NCBI GenBank assembly: GCA_028554645.1
Contig: JAQOOI010000015.1
Location: 620,001-684,000, forward strand
Source of the DNA: Omphalotus guepiniiformis
Lineage: Eukaryota; Basidiomycota; Agaricomycetes; Agaricales; Omphalotaceae
DNA length: 64,000 nt
Reading direction: 5' to 3'
Part shown: positions 22,727 through 33,362 of the stretch, in pieces
How positions within the stretch are numbered: position 1 is the first letter of the stretch
Layout: every line of letters starts with the position of its first letter
Program-made: the position numbers and the translations under genes
Notes under the pieces: model-generated
Told to the model about the DNA's origin: nothing
What the model saw: the letters and a program-made list of their open reading frames with translations, nothing else
The model's database searches: none

Positions 22727-25055
22727 ATGCCAACCCTACCCATCAATCCCACTTCAATCGCCTCAACCTGGCTCTCCACATTCACCACCTACCTTTCAAC
22801 CCCCACCCCCGACCTCCTCCATACCCTCTTCCTCCCTGACGGCTGGTTCCGCGACGCCCTAACATTCACCTGGGACACCCGTACTCTCCACGGGTACACC
22901 CAAATCGCCCAATACCTTGATATCCACCTTCCCTCTACCGGGCCGATCAAGGGTGTCAAACTCATGGAGGATGATATGTATTTGGGTCCTGTTTCCGAGG
23001 TGATTTCAGCTGGGAAGGAGGGTGTTTCGGCGGGGTTTTTGTTTGAGACTGATGTTGTTAAGGGGTGGGGGTATTTTACTCTTTTGTGGGTTGGGATGGA
23101 AGGGGAGGGAGGGGAGTGGAAGGCGTTTACGGTTTTTATGGGTATTGATAGTATTAAAGGATATGAGGAGAGAGGAGCGGAGAGGGGTGTGTATGAAGGG
23201 CATACGCTTTCGTGGGGGGAGGTTAAAGAACGAAGGTGGAAAGAAGCAGAGGAAGATCCATATGTGTTGGTTGGTATGTCGTTTTTTTTTCGTTCTGTGG
23301 TACTGTCACTGATGGCTACAACGTAACGTTCAGTTGGTGCAGGTCAGAATGGGTTACAGGTAGCGGCGAGGTTACAACAGTTGAACATACCGACTTTGAC
23401 TGTCGAGATCAACGAGAGGGTTGGTGATCAATGGAGGAAGAGGTATCCTATGCTTACGCTTCATACGCCTAAAGAACATCATGCCAGTACGTCTCGCTCC
23501 CCTCCAATGCTCCGCGATCTCACCCCCTCCCCTCCCCTCCCTTCGTACAGTGCTCTACCAACCCTACCCAAGCACCTGGCCCCTCTTCACACCCCGAGAC
23601 AAAGTCGCCTCATGGCTCGAACAATACGCAATAAACCAAGATCTCCCCCTATGGACATCCTCGTATCCCCTCTCAAATCCCGGACCCTCCTACGATCCCA
23701 CCACAAAGAAATGGACGGTAACAATCAATAAATCCGGAACACACAAAACACTCCATCCAGCGCATATAGTCCTAGCTACAGGTCAACTCGGTCAACCCAA
23801 CATCCCTAAAATCCCTGGTATCTCCTCATTCCAAGGAAGAATCCTTCACTCATCAGAGTACAACGGTGGAGCACAATACTCTGGTTCCCGTTGTGTAGTT
23901 ATAGGTACGGGAAATAGCGGAGCGGATATCTCTCAGGATTTATCGTGTAATGGAGCGAAAGCTATTACTATGGTTCAGAGATCGCCGATTTGTGTGCAAA
24001 GTTCGAAGACTTCGGTGAAGTTGTTGCATATGGCTTATCCGCCCGGTGTTCCTACGGATGTTTGTGATTTTAGGAATGAGGCGAAGCCGTTGAAGGTTGT
24101 TCATGGGGTTGTTAAGGAGGTTATGAATGGCCCAAATGGCGGTGAAGGTGGAGGGGGACTTTGGGAGGAGGAGAAGGAACTTTTTGAAGGGTTGAAGAAA
24201 GCTGGGATGTTGGTTAATAAAGGACCCGATGGAGCTGGGTTGTTACCATTGACTGTGCAGAAATTTGGAAGTGAGTCGTGGGGGTTCGTTCTTACATGCT
24301 CTGATTCCCTTATGCTAAACGTCTACCCCTCGTAGAGTTTTGTAAGTGTCACACCAATCTCTTTCGACCAAGTTATCCCCTGATTGGATTTACGGTCAAC
24401 GGGTAGTCCTTGATGTAGGATGTGGAGAAAGAATCATTTCAGGACAGATTAAGATCAAATCAGGGGTCGAAGTTGAAAGGGTAGAAGAGAACAATGTGGT
24501 TTTCACTGATGGGTCGTCTGTCGAAGCTGATGTTATCATTATGGCGTGAGTACCCCCCTACCCATCTCCTTCTAACCTCCACGATTCCTCCGTTTACCCC
24601 CAACCCCAACGCTAACGTTGTTAACATGCCAACATGAACACTGTTCAGAACCGGCTTCACACACTTCCGCGAAACACTGTCAGATCTCTTCGGAGAAGAA
24701 TTCGTCGGTAAAACTAAACCTGTTTGGGGTATGGATGAAGAAGGTGAATTACGAGCTGCGTATAGGAACAGTGGACATCCTGGGGTACGTCGTTCTAAAC
24801 CTTACCTTTGAACTAACTAACGTGTTCTCGTTATTGTTTACTTTTTGCTTTTACTTTTGCTTTTGACTTTTACCTTGGAAACAGTTTTGGTTCGCACCTG
24901 GAGGATTTAACGATTCGAGGGTAGGATCGAAGTATTTGGTGAGTCGGAGCTACACATGTTCTCTTTTCTTTTGGTATACATATGAATGACCTTTGGGTGC
25001 GGTTTTATAGGGGTTACAGATTAAAGCGATTCAGTTGGGGTTGATTGAGGTGTGA
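22727..25055 (+). CDS. Flavin-containing monooxygenase with N-terminal NTF2/SnoaL-like domain, 599 aa
   Basis: Eight exons (22727-23273, 23334-23486, 23551-24270, 24336-24341, 24407-24545, 24649-24784, 24885-24938, 25011-25055) give exactly 600 codons. Residues 1-180 look like a SnoaL/NTF2-type fold (FTTYLSTPTPDLLHTLFLPDGWFRD, with WDTRTLHG). The FAD-binding motif VGAGQNGLQVAARL follows near 183, the segment ILATGQLG-type motif appears as LATGQLGQPNIPKIPG, and the NADPH motif IGTGNSGADISQDL lies near 351. The tail ends in FWFAPGGFNDSRVGSKYLGLQIKAIQLG. Such enzymes oxygenate small organic substrates with FAD, NADPH and O2, Baeyer-Villiger or N/S-oxygenation types being possible. A six-base exon at 24336-24341 keeps the frame and gives FFLDVG before the last third. 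A single longer intron (24271-24406) would also keep the frame, so this spot is uncertain. Confidence 0.85.
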
Positions 25056-25855
25056 ATGAACGTTTGAAAAGCTTGACTTTTGATTCTGCGAGATGGTTGA
25101 ACTTGGAGGTACTCCGAAGTGTGTTTGTTGTATGATTTTGGATTGCAGATGATTGTGTGTTGATATATAGAGACGAATGTGTAGAACCTGAAGTAAGCGA
25201 CTGCAATGGGATTCTGGGGAGTCGTCGGTACTTACGATGTGTTCTGACCTTGAATCAATAAACAGTGGGTGATTCAATTACTTACAGGTTTCTCGACCGA
25301 GGCTCCCAGTATACATCATCAAAGAGTCGAGGGTCGATTGGGACCGGAAATGAGTTATTCAAGCAGTTATTGTAAATCCCCGACTTGCCTAGTCTGTACC
25401 GTGAAGTATGTACTATGCTTGTATGAGACATGCCTGTAAGATACAAGTGAAAGTGTCAAGATTGATCTTACCTGCGAAAAGTTTGGAATTCGTCAGCTGC
25501 CGAGAGATGTTCTCACGAGGTCGATAAGCTGCGGTGAGCACCCCCTGTTTGAGTCAGCGAAAGAAGAATTAATCATCCTTTCGCCAAACCGATGAGTTCA
25601 TAATTCTTATAAATCCCTCCACCTCGAATTCCGAGTTCTGATGTTCGTTTTATCTCTTCCACCCACATTCCGAGAAACTTATAAATTCAGAATGTAGGGA
25701 TGGGACAAATAAATCGATTTCACCCTTTCTTCGCTGTTCCCAAACGAAATCGGCGAAAACATAGCATAGTATACGTAAACACTCGGCTAGCGGGTATCCT
25801 CTTGACGAAATAACTTCTTCAACCCTCTACAACAAAACTTTGTCCACCCTCCGAG
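25056..25855. other. Intergenic, holds left copy of an 83-base direct repeat
   Basis: No gene is supported. The stretch 25385-25467 is repeated with few changes at 27016-27097, so the dehydrogenase gene lies between direct repeats. TATAAAT occurs at 25609-25615 and 25680-25686 upstream of the next gene. Confidence 0.5.
25385..25467 (+). repeat. Direct repeat, left copy (flanks the dehydrogenase gene)
   Basis: The sequence beginning TTGCCTAGTCTGTACCGTGA matches 27016-27097 over about 70 of 83 bases. The copies are in the same orientation, 1.63 kb apart. The right copy lies just after the stop codon of the dehydrogenase and the left copy lies after the monooxygenase gene. Confidence 0.75.
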
Positions 25856-26998
25856 ATGTCCAACCCTACTACGTCAGTCATCCTCATAACAGGCTGTTCA
25901 ACAGGATTAGGTCGATGCATAGCCGAAGAATCTCTCGCGCGGGGTCTTCAAGTTATCGCAACTGCTCGTAGATTATCGTCGATTGAAGATCTACGCGTAA
26001 AGGGAGCGAAAGTCTTTCAGTTGGATGTGACGAGTCCTCCGGATGAGTTGAAGAAGTTTGCGGAGGATGCTATTGGGGCTTTGTGAGTAGTTTCGTCGCA
26101 ACTTTCCGGGTACTGTTAAATTGAACCTCCTCATCCAATCATCGTTGTTAGTGGAAAAGTGGATATTTTGGTAAACAATGCTGGGTATTTGCTCGGCGGG
26201 GCTATAGAGGAAAACTCGTACGTGTTCAATAGCTCGTTCGTGCATAACATATTATCCTAAACTCTCACTACTAGCCCGAAAGAAATCGAATCACTATTCA
26301 ACACCAACTTCTTCAGCGTTATAAACCTCACCACCGCATTCTTGCCCCATTTCCGTGGTCGAAAATCTGGTACTATCGTCAATATTAGTTCGCAAGGAGG
26401 GTATATAGCTTTAAGTGGTGCAGGTATATATTGTGCGTCAAAAGCTGCTCTTGATTGTAAATACCACCTACGTCTGTCATTATTTCTGTTTGGCTAATAC
26501 GACTTGAATACGACTTTGTTGTAGGTATAACGGACGTATGGTCAAAGGAACTTGCTCCTTTCAATATACGTGCAACTTCTATTGTTCTAGGAGCATTCCG
26601 TACGGCCGTTTCTGGAACTAACAGTCAAGCACCCGCAAAAGAGGTTCGTCCATCTGCTGGGCTGTGCATCCGGTTCTCCGTACAACTAACACGTTTGAAA
26701 ACCAACCTGACACATCTTTAAGATACCTGGATACGACGCAGCCCACGATATACTTCGCGGGCTTCGTGAACGAGGTGGACATGAAATAGGTGATGCAGTT
26801 AAAGGCGCGAAGAAACTGTTAGATGTTGTCCTGCTCAAAACGGATAGGCCCCTTCCTGCCCGGTTTGCTTTAGGTGAAGATGCAGTGGCGTTGTCTGAGA
26901 AATTATTAAGGAAACGGTTGGAGGATCTGAACGAATGGAAAGAGTATGGAGTGGGTACAAATGTTGATGGTGTGAAGTATGAGCAGGCGGATTGGTGA
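25856..26998 (+). CDS. Classical short-chain dehydrogenase/reductase, 289 aa
   Basis: Five exons (25856-26082, 26152-26217, 26275-26456, 26525-26643, 26723-26998) give 870 bases. The cofactor motif TGCSTGLG starts near residue 13, ATARR suggests preference for NADP(H), and NNAG follows. The catalytic set is the serine in NISSQGG near 135, Tyr150 and Lys154 in YCASK. The C-terminal 90 residues form the variable substrate region. The layout resembles fungal NAD(P)-binding oxidoreductases related to retinol dehydrogenases. It should reduce or oxidise a carbonyl/alcohol; the substrate is unknown. It lies downstream of the flavin monooxygenase on the same strand, separated by 800 bases, and the pair could act in one pathway. 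Confidence 0.9.
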
Positions 26999-27015
26999 GA
27001 GCTTGGCAATTGAGG

Positions 27016-27097
27016 TTGCCTCGTCTGTACCGTAAAGTATGTACGATGCTTGTATGAGACATACTTGTAAATTAAAAGTGAAAGTTTGGAGTCAATC
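27016..27097 (+). repeat. Direct repeat, right copy
   Basis: Begins 17 bases after the dehydrogenase stop codon and matches 25385-25467. Differences include TGAAG/TAAAG and TACTATG/TACGATG. Confidence 0.75.
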
Positions 27098-27264
27098 TGA
27101 TACAGCCTCTGACACGGATGGATGCCAACGTCAATGGCGTCCATCCTCAATATCAATAATTTCAACCTGCTTTTGGAGTTCTGTGGCTGCTGCTGCTGTT
27201 GCGTTCCGCCACGTCGAATCCTGACGTTTGGAATAAAAAGGCAACGGTGGTACAGAATACACAT

Positions 27265-27351
27265 TCCGACCAGCCTGGTTCGAACAGGCGACCCCAAGAT
27301 GAATTATGTAACCTTTACAGTCTTGTGCTCTTCCAACTGAGCTATGGTCGG
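27265..27351 (-). tRNA. tRNA-Tyr (GTA) with intron
   Basis: On the minus strand the acceptor arms CCGACCA and TGGTCGG pair fully. The D arm is GCTCAGTTGGAAGAGC, the anticodon stem CAAGA pairs with TCTTG around the loop CTGTAAA, and the T arm is GCCTGTTCGAACCAGGC. About 14 bases between the anticodon loop and the 3' anticodon stem form the intron after position 37, which is usual for nuclear tRNA-Tyr. Confidence 0.9.
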
Positions 27352-28368
27352 ATGTGGAACAGGGTTATTTCCATGGCCACTATGCCGAATCAGGGCGTCC
27401 ATCCCACAAACTCGAAATATCAACCCAGAGGATGTCTTTGTGGTAGCCGTTTGCGGCATTCCATCGGCATGATAGCGAGCGCATTCTTGCCCGACAATGT
27501 AGACATAGCAAAATATGCTTTTTGCCTCATACTTCTTGGAGCTCTCTAAGAAGAGTAAATGGCCATGAATGGTCGAAAATCGGGACATCGTAGGTGCGTC
27601 AATTCGCAAGGTGTTTGCTGAGGTGAAGCTCAGAGTGGAACGCCCTACAACTGCCGCTCATGTGCCGCTCCATTGCCGGCCCAAATTGAATCGTTGTGCG
27701 AATTTGGACGATTCCTCCGCTGGATGCCCCCCGTCCCAATCAAACTTCCTTGCAGTGATTACCCTCTTCCTCTGCGCCTCATTAATGACAGGTCTCAACT
27801 ATATCTCTCTTCAACTGTGGGCTGTCATCCTCTTCACTGGTGAGCTCCGACTGTGCAATGTGGGCCATCGCCCTCGTCACCTATGGCCTTCCGCTTGCTC
27901 ACCTGTGAGCTATCAAATAATGACTAGTCCAGGAAATCACTTCCATTCACGACGCGCACGCAGTCTGCTTCAGGCCAATTGTCAGAAGTCGATTGCCTCC
28001 GTAAAGCGCTTTCGGAATTGAGCTTTCCCTTGTGTATAGTAACCCATATCATCTCTCTCCTCCATGTGTTGGAAATCCTCATCGGACTATGCAGCGTTAT
28101 ACTCATTTTTGCCACCAATGAATTGCAGCCTGTGTGGCAGGCAGTTTCTCCTCATATCGAATTGTGAACACGGTCTCAAGATCGCACACCAAATTTCGGA
28201 GTGCAGTTGCAGGGAAGTCGCTAGCCGCATACGGGCTCTAGTCAACATACCATATGATGGGCGGCCGTTAGGGACCGGGAAGATGCGACTTGAAATGAGC
28301 TCGACTCGATTGTAATAAGAAGCCGGCGCAATATCATACTCACAATGCTTTGTTCTAGCAAAATGAAA
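27352..28368. other. Intergenic between tRNA-Tyr and tRNA-Pro
   Basis: A plus-strand frame at 27569-28021 contains one hydrophobic stretch (FLAVITLFLCASLMTGLNYI) but no family resemblance, no matching exon chain and no supported start. No gene is called. Confidence 0.4.
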
Positions 28369-28451
28369 GGGGCGCACCCGGGATCGAACCGGGGACCTCC
28401 TGCATTAGCTTTGCACCCAAAGCAGGAATCATGCCTCTAGACCATGCACCC
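28369..28451 (-). tRNA. tRNA-Pro (TGG) with intron
   Basis: On the minus strand GGGTGCA pairs with TGCGCCC in the acceptor stem. The anticodon stem CCTGC/GCAGG encloses TTTGGGT with anticodon TGG, and about eleven bases form an intron after position 37. The T arm is CCCCGGTTCGATCCCGGG-like and intact. Confidence 0.9.
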
Positions 28452-28802
28452 GTGATAATATGGAGTTTTGTATGATAATAGTAGGATTTTGACACGCCCA
28501 TTGTTATTAACTATACTACCCAAAGATTACTGAAGAATAAATTGATAGTGAATCGTCATTACACATAACATTCGATACCCTGGAGCGAGGAAGACATGTT
28601 TAAGTCCTGAGGCAATGGATTGAATTCCACCCTCACAGATTTTCGAAAGTTCACTGCGGATATCTTCTCGTGAGATATGACGACCTCAGGAGCTTATGAG
28701 CAGTAGGTCAGCGAAAGAAGCAGCGCCTTGGCATGTTTCGAGGTCGCGCACCTTTGACCGAATGGAGCGACGGGGAGAGTCTATCACGACTTTGATTCTA
28801 AA

Positions 28803-30753
28803 TCATAGAATCAAATATACATCGTTTTGACCTGAAGAAGGCGGGCCTACCTCATTAAAACTAGAAAGCTGGTAATGAGTAGGGCTATGCGATACTCGAG
28901 GATATGTAGGTTCGGCGGCGCCAAATTCTGTTCGTGGCACACTGTATTCGTCGTTTCCGGACGATTCCACAATCTCCCGTACATCTGTGTCTGTGATAGT
29001 CCGATTCATGATGAGGCGAAGATCATGACGAGAGTTCAACCTGTGAGAATGCATCAGCTCCTTTTCTATTGGTGACGAGAAAAACGCTATCAACATTGAG
29101 ACTGAAAGTCACAGATTAGTAAGAACGTAGTAGCTGGAGGGAGCTATGTATACTCACTCATCGTTATGGCATATACTTTGCTTTGAGTCAGATGAAATCC
29201 GACCCTGGAGTCAAGAGCATGAGTCTAAGTGCATGTGATGCCACAATGCAGCAGGCACTTACCACGTCAGCTTCGTAGGTTGTGCGAGGTACAGAATCAT
29301 TGAGAGTACTTGAACAACAGAAAGAAGCAGGCCTCGAGTGACGGTGTATGTAAACAACCGTTGGAGTATAGTGTCCGTTCTGATAAGCATCAAATCGTTA
29401 TGACCTCCCCAGCAGCACTAAAACGCAGAAAACGCACCTCTTCACTCCTGTTCGAGATGACCTGAGGGACCAGCATAATGCTAACGTAGCGGACATTTCT
29501 GATACCGTACAGAATCCATTTTCGACGCCCACGATGATCTGGAACAATGTAGTAGATAGATCACTTGTGCTGCCAAATAGAATTCACCTCTTCCTTGCTT
29601 GTTGTGAGTCCATCCTTAACGAGTGCAGTGACATCGAATGCGATTGCTACCGAACCTATAATACGCGTTCACCATTGAGTAAGACAGGATAGACGGGTTG
29701 CGTACCAACGCTGATGACTGTCAGACGAGAGTCCTTCAGATATAATGTTACTTAGAATCAAAACATATGAAACTGACTGCCTGCGATTATGGATGTAATA
29801 ACCTAAACATCAGTTTGTCAGAAATCGAACCGAACCCCAAGTTGGCTTATGCTCACAATGAAATAAAAGACAAGGTGGTGGACTTGATTGACTATAAGCC
29901 ATGCATGGGTATTGCAGTCCAGAGTCGGTGGCACCAGATGACTTACGAAGGTATACGCGTGAGGCAAAGAATAGATCGGCCCTGGGAGAACAATCATTCA
30001 GCAAACGGTCCTTTTCGGGAGCAATACCAACGAGGTTAAATTCTAATTAAAAGCTCACACAAGGATAACCACCGCGGTTAGAAGGATCTCCGTGGTGAGA
30101 AGTCTAACGAAAATTTTAGTATCCGCCGGCTCAGAAGTAGTAGCTGGCGCCTCATACTGTTCACCGACTTGAAGGTTCAAAAGATTGAGATCACCAAAGT
30201 GCGTAACCTGTGGTCAGTTAGTGATTAAAGATCAGCTGCACTGCGCGAAGGTGATCATGATCTGACCAGAAAAAGATGCAGAAGCATTACGTGGATACAA
30301 GTGGTAGCAAGGTCTAGGAGGCTATGGAAAGCTCAACATAAGTTTGTCCTGCAGATAAAGCTACGAATTTTGATGGGAGTCACTCACAAAAGACAGGCCA
30401 CCTGCAGCGGGAGAGTACCATGTAGGATGATCAAAGACTTTGGAGTATTAACAGTATACTGACAACAGTGCGAAACGACCATCCGTCCGTGTTTGTGTTA
30501 ATATATGTCCATGTCTGCACGACAGTGACACCAAACAATCTGTGGACCGATATTTGATATCTTGAACCATTTCAATTGCAAACGACAGGCGACAAAGGCA
30601 TACCCCACAGAAACCACCGATCCTAGATCGAGCCGTCTATACAGAGTTCCTAGAGTACATGAACGAAAACGCACCATAGAAGAAACTATCAAACAATTGC
30701 GATATATCAACGCCATCGGGCAAGCCTGTCGATGGACCTGAAGGAGAGGACAT
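28803..30753 (-). CDS. DUF6534-like multi-pass membrane protein
   Basis: Minus-strand exons can be chained from MSSPSGPSTGLPDGVDISQL (ATG at 30753) to TGA at 28803-28805. The order follows the family: GSVVSVGLFGVTVVQTWTYI, LLDLATTCIHVMLLHLFL, the luminal loop VTHFGDLNLLNLQV, ADLFFASRVYL, KDSRLTVIS and GSVAIAFDVTALVKDG. Then come the diagnostic IIVGVENGFCTVSEMSATL and SLRSSRTGVKRTDTILQRLF, the helix TRGLLLSVVQVLSMILYLA, and VYAITMISML before a polar tail. Seven membrane helices are expected. These proteins are abundant in agaricomycetes and have no known function. About twelve short exons are inferred; the joint near 29060-29100 is uncertain. Two tRNA genes lie downstream. Confidence 0.7.
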
Positions 30754-31366
30754 TGGGGGAGGTGGAAGGACGAAACAAAAATTCTTTCGCGTGACTCACA
30801 TAAATCAGGCTGGTAGACGTACCCTCCCACCGTACCATAATGGTTCAAAATTCACAATACCATTATGGTATACTGGAGCATAGAGACGTCGAAAACTGCC
30901 CGTGTGCACCTTGAATGCTCCGAAGTGTCAGCCTGTGAGAAATGCCTTTGAGAGCTGTTATTGAGTGTATCACCGGAAATTTCCAGCATGCATCTGTCCG
31001 AATGAGGTCCATATTTCCTAGTATTAGAAGCGTGTGTAGCTCGAGGACGAAACGTAATAGAAGAAATTCTTCAAAATAAGTCAGCTGACACTTCAGTAGG
31101 GCGGTTAAGGATGTTTCGTATACGAGCAATCGGAGTTGCGTAGACAGACCGTCGCACGCAAGGGAGAGAGTAGAGAGTATAATCGGCGGAAGGGAGAATT
31201 TTGCGAAACTTTCACAGTCTTGTAAGCGGCTTTGATGACAGGTGATACAGGAAGGTAAGTCGGCGTTTTTGTCGCCACTCGCTGGTATCTCCTCATTTGC
31301 GAGACTAACGAAGACGGATGAGAATAAACAATGATTCATTGATGAGAAACCCGGATTCTTTGAACG
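30754..31366. other. Intergenic, no supported gene
   Basis: A minus-strand frame of 158 codons (30863-31339) is open but has no recognisable domain and lies just 3' of the HD-domain gene. It may be part of an untranslated region or chance. Confidence 0.4.
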
Positions 31367-32328
31367 TTAGACAGCTACTCCAGCGAGTACTCGCACAGCT
31401 AGAGCCTTGTAAGAATCAAGCCCAGGTACTTGCGCACCAACGACTTTAGCACGGTCATCAAAGCGACGGAGCATAATTTTATCGTGAAAAAGATGATCAT
31501 TCTCGAATTCAGCAACCTCCTTGAGAGAAAATGGCCCGCCCTGAAGTGACAAAGAGTAGAATGAACAATTACGATGAAACTAAAACGGAAACTCGCACAT
31601 ACCTGCAACAATAGTGATTTCTTGGAAGCTTCACTGAGGCTATCATGATATCCCTCCTCGACTGCGGTGAGATATCGTTTGGCTACAACATGGTCCCGGA
31701 CTAATTCACAAACTTCAGGCGGAAAACCAAGCGAGCTTAGATACGCAGCGCCGATCTGATCATGGCCGTATCGACCGACGGATGATCCAGATGAGAGGAG
31801 CATATCTTGACCCATCTTGTACCCAGAAGATGGTGAAAGATCTACCGATTGTTCAATGACTGAAGACGGGAGACTAGAGCGAGTTTTGGAAGGCACCGAT
31901 AAATATTCCGAGGAACAAACGCACATTTGACCGCAGTCGTGATGTAAAGCGGCTAGGATTGCTGAGTAAGGATGAATATGACACCGTAGACGATACGTGG
32001 AGGTGTGCGCACTGGTATCACTCGCGCCTGCGGGAAAATAATCGGTCTCGTCAACGGAGTACACCACAAAAATACCATGACACTCACCCGCTTCTCGTGC
32101 ACAATTCGCGGCCTGGATACAATGCGCAATTTGAGAAATGAATTCACCAATGTAATCCCCTTGACTATATATAGCTCATGAATGAGTGCTAACTTCTGGT
32201 TCCAGCGAACAGAGACTTGTAGCGTAGCACAACGACAGCGCAAGTAGGTATGCTTCTTCTACTGACCCATAGTCGCTCAACATCCGAAAAAGCGCGTCAA
32301 TTTTGCCTTGGGCGTAGTCGATATTCAT
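31367..32328 (-). CDS. HD-domain protein, PhnZ-like (diiron oxygenase/phosphohydrolase fold), 228 aa
   Basis: Five minus-strand exons (32328-32267, a 77-base exon near 32160-32084, 32027-32013, 31961-31603, 31540-31367) add up to 687 bases. The translation has the HD superfamily metal ligands in order: His in FISQIAHCIQAAN, His-Asp in ILAALHHDCGQM, His in GRYGHDQIGA and His in VRDHVVAKRYL. The tail EASKKSLLLQGGPFSLKEVAEFE closely follows the layout of bacterial phosphonate-operon HD proteins (PhnZ type), some of which are mixed-valent diiron oxygenases cleaving organophosphonates. A loop of ~50 residues after the HD motif (SSEYLSVPSKTRSSLPSSV) is extra. Substrate and activity in fungi are unknown; an ordinary phosphohydrolase role is equally possible. 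The 15-base exon 3 was chosen because it restores AGASDTTILAAL. Confidence 0.75.
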
Positions 32329-33194
32329 CTTCACTAATATGATTGTGAGATTTGGCTCGTATGTAACATGTAAAAGCGAAGCGCTGCCTCCACCAAGCTT
32401 GTGCTGACCGCGAATTCTGGGTAAACTACGGACCTTGTACGGAATGGATCATCCCGAAGATTGCACGAAAAAAACGAGGGTTGCCTGTAATTGGTTCAGA
32501 TTCTGGGCAAATCTAGAGAATTCTAAATCTTACACGCTAGTGGCTAGCCTCTATCAAGTACCAGTAGACTTTGACTTGAAGCTTCAGAAGTAGACAATGG
32601 AGGACAAAACTTGAAGGAACGGTGTTGGCGCCCAAGCCAACGACGAATGGGGTCCGCTGGTTTGGTAACATCACCAAAATAGACATAAACATATAATGGG
32701 TTGTCAAAGGGTTGCTAGGATTGCACTGTCCTAGTATCTTTTTGTGCAAAAATAATCATATTGTATAAATCTTATAAGTCATGAAATGATATTAGACATA
32801 AAAACACTCTGATAACAGAAGCAAATAATAATTTTTATATGTAACATTCTTACAACACCTCAGAATTATTGTAGTTTTGAATAATATCTATGCAACACTC
32901 TTACAACACCTCACAATCATTCTGAACTCATACAACAACTATGTAATACCCTTACAACATTTCAAAATCATTGTGGACTCATGTAGCATCTATATAACAC
33001 CCTTACAACATCTCACAACTATTGTTGACTCAGTAATATTTATATAAGTTTATTATAAAGTCAATCTATTATTTTGGCTTAGTGTATTGTGTTTTGAGAA
33101 TTGCAAAGATAATATAACATAACCCAGCCAGCAAACAATTTTGACATATAAATATTAGTTTACATTGAAGTGTAAAAAACATCTAGTATAGATA
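32329..33194. other. AT-rich intergenic DNA at the left edge of the transposon-rich block
   Basis: No gene is supported. The CpG content drops sharply from about 32720. A four-copy 51-base minisatellite (32842-33045) fills the right half. Confidence 0.5.
32842..33045 (+). repeat. Minisatellite, 51-base unit, about four copies
   Basis: Four successive units each contain CTTACAACA near the start and a CTCA or TTGA step in the second half; the first two units are exactly 51 bases long. The copies have diverged at roughly a quarter of positions. On the same strand the right-hand minisatellite at 41360 carries the reverse-complement core TGTTGTAA. Confidence 0.75.
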
Positions 33195-33330
33195 TTACAA
33201 GCCTTCAGATCCTTCATCACTATTCTCACTTTCCTCACCATCCTCAGGTCCAAGTTCCTTTACCTTTACCTCTTCTCCTTCTTCTTCCTCTTCCTCCTCC
33301 TCCTCCTCTTCTTCCTCCTCCTCCTCTTCT

Positions 33331-33362
<32 letters not shown>

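Noticed and set aside
27569..28021. 150-codon frame with one hydrophobic stretch
   Set aside because: No family resemblance, no second helix and no supported splice joints.
30863..31339. 158-codon minus-strand frame after the HD-domain gene
   Set aside because: It follows a stop codon, has no domain and could be untranslated sequence.
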